From Desulfohalobiaceae bacterium S24 (GTDB lineage Bacteria; Desulfobacterota; Desulfovibrionia; Desulfovibrionales; Desulfothermaceae): a stretch of 64,000 nucleotides of DNA. Numbering within the stretch: the first letter of the stretch is position 1; each line of letters begins with the position of its first letter. The position numbers were made by a program, and so were the translations under genes. Location of the stretch: the NCBI GenBank assembly GCA_011389765.1, contig JAABTT010000008.1, positions 1 through 64,000 of the forward strand, written 5' to 3'. Below the pieces are notes generated by a model that saw only the letters and a list, made by a program, of their open reading frames with translations, did no database searches and was not told where the DNA came from. Shown one piece after another: positions 59,649 to 64,000 of the stretch.

Positions 59649-60075
59649 GCTCATCTCTGTCAGGGAAAACAAGAAAAAGGGTTGCTCTGAAGCAGTTGAA
59701 GTCCTTGTTGGATATGGTTCACGGTTCCAGGTTCACGGTTCACGGTTTGAAGAGAAAAATATTCGGAAGATACATTCTGGGTCGTTTGAAAATCTGCTTA
59801 TGGTAAATTCGAAGCACGAAACTCGAAATTCGAAACAAGCACGAAATTCAAATTTTCAAATGACAAAAACAAAGATTGATAAAATTACATAAGAAAAGCA
59901 ATCTGTTATCATTCTGCTTTTCTTATGTTTTGAATTTTGGAATTTTGGTATTTGAAATTTGTTTCGAGTTTCGTGCTTCGTATTTCGATATTATGTCCAA
60001 TTTTGAAGTCAAGAAAATTATATACATTTATTTTAATATGTTAAATATGAACGTCACAACTGGGTTACAAAGTCA
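59649..60075 (+). repeat. AT-rich palindromic element E3 (secA-argJ gap), most complete copy
   Basis: The 5' end (59649-59711, CTCTGTCAGGGAAAACAAG...TTGAAGTCCTTGTT) is shared, inverted, with E1; the 3' end (59979-60075) is shared, inverted, with E2. Between them is a long inverted repeat (CGAAGCACGAAACTCGAAATTCGAAACAA against TTGTTTCGAGTTTCGTGCTTCG-type sequence) and an inner hairpin. No coding capacity; ORFs here are chance. It looks like a full-length MITE-like or REP-like unit. Confidence 0.8.
59887..59935 (+). terminator. Hairpin with T-rich tail after secA
   Basis: ACATAAGAAAAGCA-14 bases-TGCTTTTCTTATGT then TTTGAATTTT: a perfect 14-bp stem followed by T-rich sequence within element E3, a reasonable terminator for the secA transcript. 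Confidence 0.45.
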
Positions 60076-60136
60076 GAAGTCATCTGTCAGACAGAATATT
60101 TGATCCAAGCTACTAGACCGGGGGGAGTAAAATGTT

Positions 60137-61318
60137 ATGATTGAGATTCCCAAGGGGTATTATTTCTGCAGCACGGCTGCCGGGCTGAAGTACACAGGAC
60201 GGGACGATCTCGGATTCATCGGCAGCGCCAAGCCGGCCGCCGCCGGGGGGATCTTTACCCAAAACCGCTTTCAGGCGGCCCCGGTCATTGTGGCGAAAGA
60301 GATTATAGCGGCCGGGGATACCGTGAGCGGCATTCTGGTCAACGCCGGACAGGCCAATGCCTGCACCGGCGAAGAAGGACTTGACGATTGCCGCTTGAGC
60401 TTAGATTTGCTTGCCGAAGCCCTGGGTCTTGAGAAAAAATCAATTCTCCCGGCTTCGACCGGGGTCATTGGCGATCCGCTGCCCATGGACCGTTTTGAGC
60501 AGGCCCTGCAGGGGCTTGCGCAAAGCCGGACCGCCGCCGGACCACTTGATGTGGCCAAGTCCATGCTGACCACGGACAGCTTCCCTAAACTCGCCTGGCG
60601 GAAGTTGACTATTGCCGGCGCTGAAGTCCGAGTACTCGGCATGGCCAAAGGCTCCGGCATGATCTGTCCGAATATGGCCACAATGCTCAGTTTTATCCTT
60701 TTGGATGCTGATTTGGCGCCGGATCTTCTCCAAAATATTCTCACCGATGCCGGCAGGGCGACATATAATCGAATCACAGTGGACGGCGACACCAGCACCA
60801 ATGACTGCGTTCTGGCCCTGGCCAACGGATCTTCCGGAGTCAGTATAGACGGCAGCCGTCTCCCTGAGCTGCAGGCCGCATTCACGGATGTTTGTCGGGA
60901 ATTGAGCGCGATGCTCATTCAGGATGCCGAGGGCGGCACCAAAACAATCCGGATCCTTGTCCAGGAGGCCGAAGACCCGGCTCAGGCTGACGATGCCGCC
61001 CGAACCGTGGCTCATTCCCCTCTGGTCAAAACGGCCATGTACGGTCAGGATCCGAACTGGGGCCGCATTGTGGCTGCACTCGGCCGGAGCCGGGCCGCTT
61101 TTGATCCCGGAAGCGTGAGCATTGCTTTTGGAGAACGGCCGGTTTTTATCCGGGGCCGGCCGGTCCGGGCCGATCTGGACCTTCTGCTCAAACCCCTGCT
61201 TACAAGCGATTCTATTACCATTCGCATCAGGCTGGGAGCCGGAGAGGCAGAAGCCGCAGTCCTGACCTCGGATTTGAGCCCGGAATACGTAAGCATCAAT
61301 GCAGACTACCGAAGCTGA
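60137..61318 (+). CDS. argJ: Bifunctional ornithine acetyltransferase/N-acetylglutamate synthase ArgJ
   Basis: A 393-aa enzyme of arginine synthesis that moves acetyl from N-acetylornithine to glutamate. It begins IPKGYYFCSTAAGLKYTGRDDLGFI, has LVNAGQANACTGEEGL, SILPASTGVIGDPLPMD, and the self-cleavage site KGSGMICPNMATMLSFILLDADL, where cutting before the Thr of MAT-ML creates the active-site nucleophile. YNRITVDGDTSTNDCVLALANG and the ending DLSPEYVSINADYRS are conserved. The ribosome-binding site GGGGGAG precedes the ATG. A strong terminator starts at its stop codon. Confidence 0.96.
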   Translation: MIEIPKGYYFCSTAAGLKYTGRDDLGFIGSAKPAAAGGIFTQNRFQAAPVIVAKEIIAAGDTVSGILVNAGQANACTGEEGLDDCRLSLDLLAEALGLEKKSILPASTGVIGDPLPMDRFEQALQGLAQSRTAAGPLDVAKSMLTTDSFPKLAWRKLTIAGAEVRVLGMAKGSGMICPNMATMLSFILLDADLAPDLLQNILTDAGRATYNRITVDGDTSTNDCVLALANGSSGVSIDGSRLPELQAAFTDVCRELSAMLIQDAEGGTKTIRILVQEAEDPAQADDAARTVAHSPLVKTAMYGQDPNWGRIVAALGRSRAAFDPGSVSIAFGERPVFIRGRPVRADLDLLLKPLLTSDSITIRIRLGAGEAEAAVLTSDLSPEYVSINADYRS

Positions 61319-61365
61319 ATCAGGGGGGGCTCTCCCTCCCCCTTTGATTCAGATTTTTATTTTTT
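61315..61365 (+). terminator. Intrinsic terminator of argJ
   Basis: CTGAATCAGGGGGGG-ctctc-CCTCCCCCTTTGATTCAG followed by ATTTTTATTTTTTC: long GC-rich stem and T run, beginning in the argJ stop codon. Confidence 0.9.
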
Positions 61366-61420
61366 CAAAAAGCAAGGCTTCAAGGCTCTCTTTTAAATAA
61401 GGCGCCCTTGGATCAGTTTA

Positions 61421-62008
61421 ATGGATAGGCACATGGAAAAAATACAGGAAGAACGGTTGAAGCGATTGGCTGATTTGTTGTTTGAAGTGGGAATGCTGCG
61501 CAAACTTCCTCGTTCGGGTTACCATTTTTTAGGCTCTGGAAAGGAAAGCGTGGCGGAGCACTCTTTCCGAACCACCGTTATCGGGTATATTCTGGCCCAA
61601 TTAATGGATGCGGATTGGAGCAAAGTTGCGGCCATGTGTCTGTTTCACGATCTGCACGAGGCCCGAACCGGAGATTTCAACTCCGTGAACAAGCTCTACA
61701 ATCGAACCACTGCTGAAAAGGCCCTGGAGGACGCGCTCAAGGGCACCGGATTGACGGATTCCATCCAAAAGATGCAGCAGGAGCTCGATGAAGCGGCAAG
61801 TCCGGAAGCTGCCCTGTCCCAAGATGCCGATCAACTCGATTTCATCCTCAGCCTGAAAGAGGAGCAGGATCTCGGGAACCCCTATGCTGAAAAATGGCTG
61901 GAATACGCTTTACAGAGGCTGCGGACCGAGACCGGAAAGCGGCTTGCTGCCACAATTCTGCACACCGAATCCGATGCCTGGTGGTTTGAACAACTCATGA
62001 GCGCCTGA
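61421..62008 (+). CDS. HD-domain hydrolase (YfbR/HDDC2-like nucleotidase)
   Basis: A 195-aa metal-dependent phosphohydrolase. Its HD motif is split as SVAEHSFRTTVIGYILAQL (first His about 47), CLFHDLHEARTGDFNSVNK (HD about 70) and DADQLDFILSL (last Asp about 128), the pattern of 5'-deoxynucleotidase YfbR and human HDDC2. It probably removes phosphate from deoxynucleoside monophosphates; the exact substrate is not proven here. The start at 61421 could also be the ATG at 61433. It follows the argJ terminator and so needs its own promoter. Confidence 0.85.
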   Translation: MDRHMEKIQEERLKRLADLLFEVGMLRKLPRSGYHFLGSGKESVAEHSFRTTVIGYILAQLMDADWSKVAAMCLFHDLHEARTGDFNSVNKLYNRTTAEKALEDALKGTGLTDSIQKMQQELDEAASPEAALSQDADQLDFILSLKEEQDLGNPYAEKWLEYALQRLRTETGKRLAATILHTESDAWWFEQLMSA

Positions 62009-62120
62009 AGGCAAAACGCTTTGTAACGGTTCTGTTCCTTTTTCGAAAAAGCTAGTGGTGTTTTCTCAAGTAGCCAGCTCTTATTCTTTGTCTGAACAAT
62101 CGGAAATTCTCTGTACACCT

Positions 62121-62750
62121 ATGGACAAAGGGAAATTTCGCGCGTGGTGCCTCCCCCTCTTGTTATCCTGTGTACTGCATGCCCCTCTGCTGTATGTTTT
62201 TTTCGAACCAGCCGCTGAAAACAGATCGGAAATACGTCAAAAATTGACGGTGCAGCTTGTTTCCGAAAAAAATCCGCGGGATCGAGACCAGGAGATGGCT
62301 GGCCCAAGAGCGGCTCCAGGTTTAAACGCTCCTCATTCTGCAGCCTCCGCCGAGACTTCCGCAATGACAAAAAGGAGCACTTTAAGCGCGCTGCAGAGAC
62401 CAAAGAGCAAACTGAATGAAGCTGTTGCTGATGCCAGGCTGCAAAAAATCTTGAAACAAATCAGGAAAAAGATTATAGCCCACTGGGAAGACGCAAAACC
62501 GCCGGCCCTTGGCCTGGTCAGCCTGGAAATTGAAATCCTGAGCTCAGGAAAAATGAGCAGCAAATGGATCACGGATCTCCAAGGTCCATCGGAATTGGGA
62601 GATTACATGGTGGGTCTTTTGGATGCGATCGCTTTTTCAGATCTTTCCGGACTAAAGGGCTTGAGCCGGCCGCTGCGCATTGAATGCACGTTTACTGTAA
62701 CCGGGAAAAGTTCGGTGCCGGCAATACAAGCCAAACCAGACTCCCAATGA
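62121..62750 (+). CDS. TonB-like protein with N-terminal membrane anchor
   Basis: About 209 aa. One membrane helix near the start (AWCLPLLLSCVLHAPLLYVFF, about 8-28) is followed by a charged, Ala/Ser/Pro-bearing linker, then a C-terminal domain LQKILKQIRKKIIAHWEDAKPPALGLVSLEIEILSSGKMSSKWITDLQGPSELGDYMVGLLDAIAF that follows the TonB/TolA C-terminal plan (helix, strand with V.L.I...G, helix). Such proteins connect the inner membrane to outer-membrane partners. No exbB, exbD or receptor gene is near. I choose the ATG at 62121; the track's earlier start adds 22 non-membrane residues. The assignment is moderate. Confidence 0.6.
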   Translation: MDKGKFRAWCLPLLLSCVLHAPLLYVFFEPAAENRSEIRQKLTVQLVSEKNPRDRDQEMAGPRAAPGLNAPHSAASAETSAMTKRSTLSALQRPKSKLNEAVADARLQKILKQIRKKIIAHWEDAKPPALGLVSLEIEILSSGKMSSKWITDLQGPSELGDYMVGLLDAIAFSDLSGLKGLSRPLRIECTFTVTGKSSVPAIQAKPDSQ

Positions 62751-62763
62751 CACAGGAGGCCTT

Positions 62764-63255
62764 TTGCATATCGCTGTGCTCTCCGACACGCATATGACGT
62801 CACCGAATACGCGCTTGAGGACCGTCTTTGAAAATCAACTCTCCCGGATGGACGCTGTCCTGCATTGTGGAGATTTCACCGGGGAATCCGTCTATTCCTA
62901 TTTGAACTGTCATTCCGGTTTTTTTGCAGTCAGGGGGAATATGGACCAGGGGACCTGGGCCGCCGATCTTCCTTTCAAGCTGGTGGTTCGACTCGGGGAC
63001 TGGAAGATTGGGCTTGTGCACGGTTTTGGCCTCGGGGACTGGAGAGATCTTGCAGGCGGCGTTTTCGAGCCGGGGCTCGATCTTATCTGCTTCGGACACA
63101 CACATCAGCGACTCTGGCAGGAAATGCCTGGACAAACTTCGATTTTGAATCCGGGCAGTTTTTCGCTGCCGCGGCATGATCAGGCGGGATATGCCGTTCT
63201 CAGACAGGATAAGGGGAAGCCCGCAGCCCCGCACTGGGAGCAGTTAAGCGACTGA
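62764..63255 (+). CDS. YfcE/MJ0936-type metallophosphoesterase
   Basis: A 163-aa calcineurin-like phosphodiesterase. The metal motifs are VLSDTH (residues 5-10), VLHCGDFTG (about 34), VRGNMD (about 57), LVHGFGLG (about 85) and CFGHTHQRLW (about 110). The family cleaves phosphodiesters such as cyclic nucleotides in vitro; the physiological substrate is usually unknown. It starts with TTG (62764) under a strong AGGAGG. It follows the TonB-like gene by 13 bp and is probably co-transcribed. Confidence 0.9.
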   Translation: MHIAVLSDTHMTSPNTRLRTVFENQLSRMDAVLHCGDFTGESVYSYLNCHSGFFAVRGNMDQGTWAADLPFKLVVRLGDWKIGLVHGFGLGDWRDLAGGVFEPGLDLICFGHTHQRLWQEMPGQTSILNPGSFSLPRHDQAGYAVLRQDKGKPAAPHWEQLSD

Positions 63256-63297
63256 GAGTGAACTTAAGACAGAATACATGAACAAAAAAGGATTGGT

Positions 63298-63516
<219 letters not shown>

Positions 63517-63566
63517 TGCTTGATCGACAGTGATGAGGGCTTGCCTTCAACCATTTTTCCGGCATG

Positions 63567-64000
63567 TTATAAGTTCAAAAGCGATGATTCACTGGCAAAA
63601 AATACCGGCTTCTCTGTTTCCCGGTCCGGAGATGATTTCGGCTGTAATTCAGGATCGGCGGTCAAGACCAGGCGGTATCCAAAGGTGAGAAACAACGGTC
63701 CCGGGCTCCCCATGTCCTGCGGTTCAAGTTTCACATCAAAGGAAAAACCCTTCTGTTTATCCAGTTTCTGTGGTTTGAGAATAATCAGATCCTTGGCCAG
63801 AACGCTGCCTCTGCGGTCGCTGAGATAGGCTCCCAGCCAGACATCTTTGGCGTATCCAACCCATTCAGGGACGGTGTCCGGTCTGACCAGAGCGAAGCCT
63901 TGGACCCGCAGACTGTCCGTTTCCTGACTGCAGGCATAATGAAAGGTGAGGTATTTCATCTCCAAGGTCTGTTTTTGTTGCAGCTGCCAGGGGTTGCGCT
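63567..64000 (-). CDS. Hypothetical protein, 5' part cut by window edge
   Basis: A minus-strand frame is open from the right edge (reading NPWQLQQKQTLEMKYLTF...) to a stop at 63567, so the gene continues outside the window; the track's TTG start at 63965 is not reliable. The visible about 144 residues include YACSQETDSLRVQGFALV, VWLGAYLSDRRGSVL and FSFDVKLEPQDMG, with alternating strands suggestive of a beta-rich extracytoplasmic domain. I do not recognise the family. It is convergent with infA. Confidence 0.6.
   Translation of the reverse strand, partial: RNPWQLQQKQTLEMKYLTFHYACSQETDSLRVQGFALVRPDTVPEWVGYAKDVWLGAYLSDRRGSVLAKDLIILKPQKLDKQKGFSFDVKLEPQDMGSPGPLFLTFGYRLVLTADPELQPKSSPDRETEKPVFFASESSLLNL

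Noticed and set aside
59876-60103. 75-aa ORF in the secA-argJ gap
   Set aside because: It is made entirely of the E3 palindromic repeat and has no ribosome-binding site.

Overview
The window (roughly 55-60% G+C by eye) looks like a chromosomal piece of an anaerobic Desulfovibrionales-like bacterium (phylum Desulfobacterota). The pointers are a TrmD with an extra C-terminal SPOUT-type domain inside an ffh-rpsP-khpA-rimM-trmD-rplS-rnhB-yraN-rsmI block, a lone mannose-type PTS IID gene followed by HPr and Enzyme I, and many oxygen-sensitive CoA and ferredoxin-linked enzymes (indolepyruvate:ferredoxin oxidoreductase, 2-hydroxyacyl-CoA dehydratase with activator). This placement is an inference from gene content; no rRNA or tRNA gene is visible.

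Layout. (1) 1-3.8 kb is an accessory island: the tail of a VapC toxin, a DUF4143-type ATPase, a MazF-like toxin-antitoxin pair with clear operators, a truncated duplicate of the ATPase start, and a Phd/PIN (VapBC-like) pair. A 64-bp direct repeat occurs at both edges. (2) 4-7.8 kb holds an SNF2 helicase and a SWIM zinc-finger protein that carries an XRE-type helix-turn-helix. (3) 8.7-28.2 kb is a large alpha-glucan/trehalose cluster: GlgE, TreS-maltokinase fusion, GlgB, TreZ, GH57 (DUF3536), TreY and MalQ. It is interrupted by two copies of a palindromic repeat, a four-helix-bundle gene, the remnant of a hybrid histidine kinase and an MFS transporter. (4) 28.3-47.1 kb is a CoA-metabolism and amino-acid catabolism region. 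Thirteen minus-strand genes in a row encode two acyl-CoA ligases, a thiolase, an ACT protein, a PanE-like dehydrogenase, a 2-hydroxyacyl-CoA dehydratase subunit and its activator, a 3-hydroxyacyl-CoA dehydrogenase, IorAB and a TRAP transporter. They are flanked by a PaaG-like enoyl-CoA isomerase, a class IV aminotransferase and a class I/II aminotransferase. (5) 47.2-64 kb is housekeeping: SRP and ribosome/tRNA maturation genes, PTS genes, smpB, secA, argJ, an HD hydrolase, a TonB-like protein, a phosphodiesterase and infA. Three related AT-rich palindromic elements sit in its gaps.

How the genes work together. In region 3, TreYZ would convert linear maltodextrin to trehalose, TreS-Mak would convert trehalose to maltose-1-phosphate, GlgE would extend alpha-1,4-glucan from it, and GlgB would branch the product; together these form a closed glucan-trehalose cycle suited to compatible-solute and storage control. 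In region 4, transamination, oxidative decarboxylation by IorAB, reduction to a 2-hydroxyacid, CoA activation, dehydration and beta-oxidation-type steps suggest anaerobic catabolism of an amino acid (possibly aromatic or branched-chain) or a 2-hydroxyacid imported by the TRAP system. Its substrate cannot be fixed from sequence alone.
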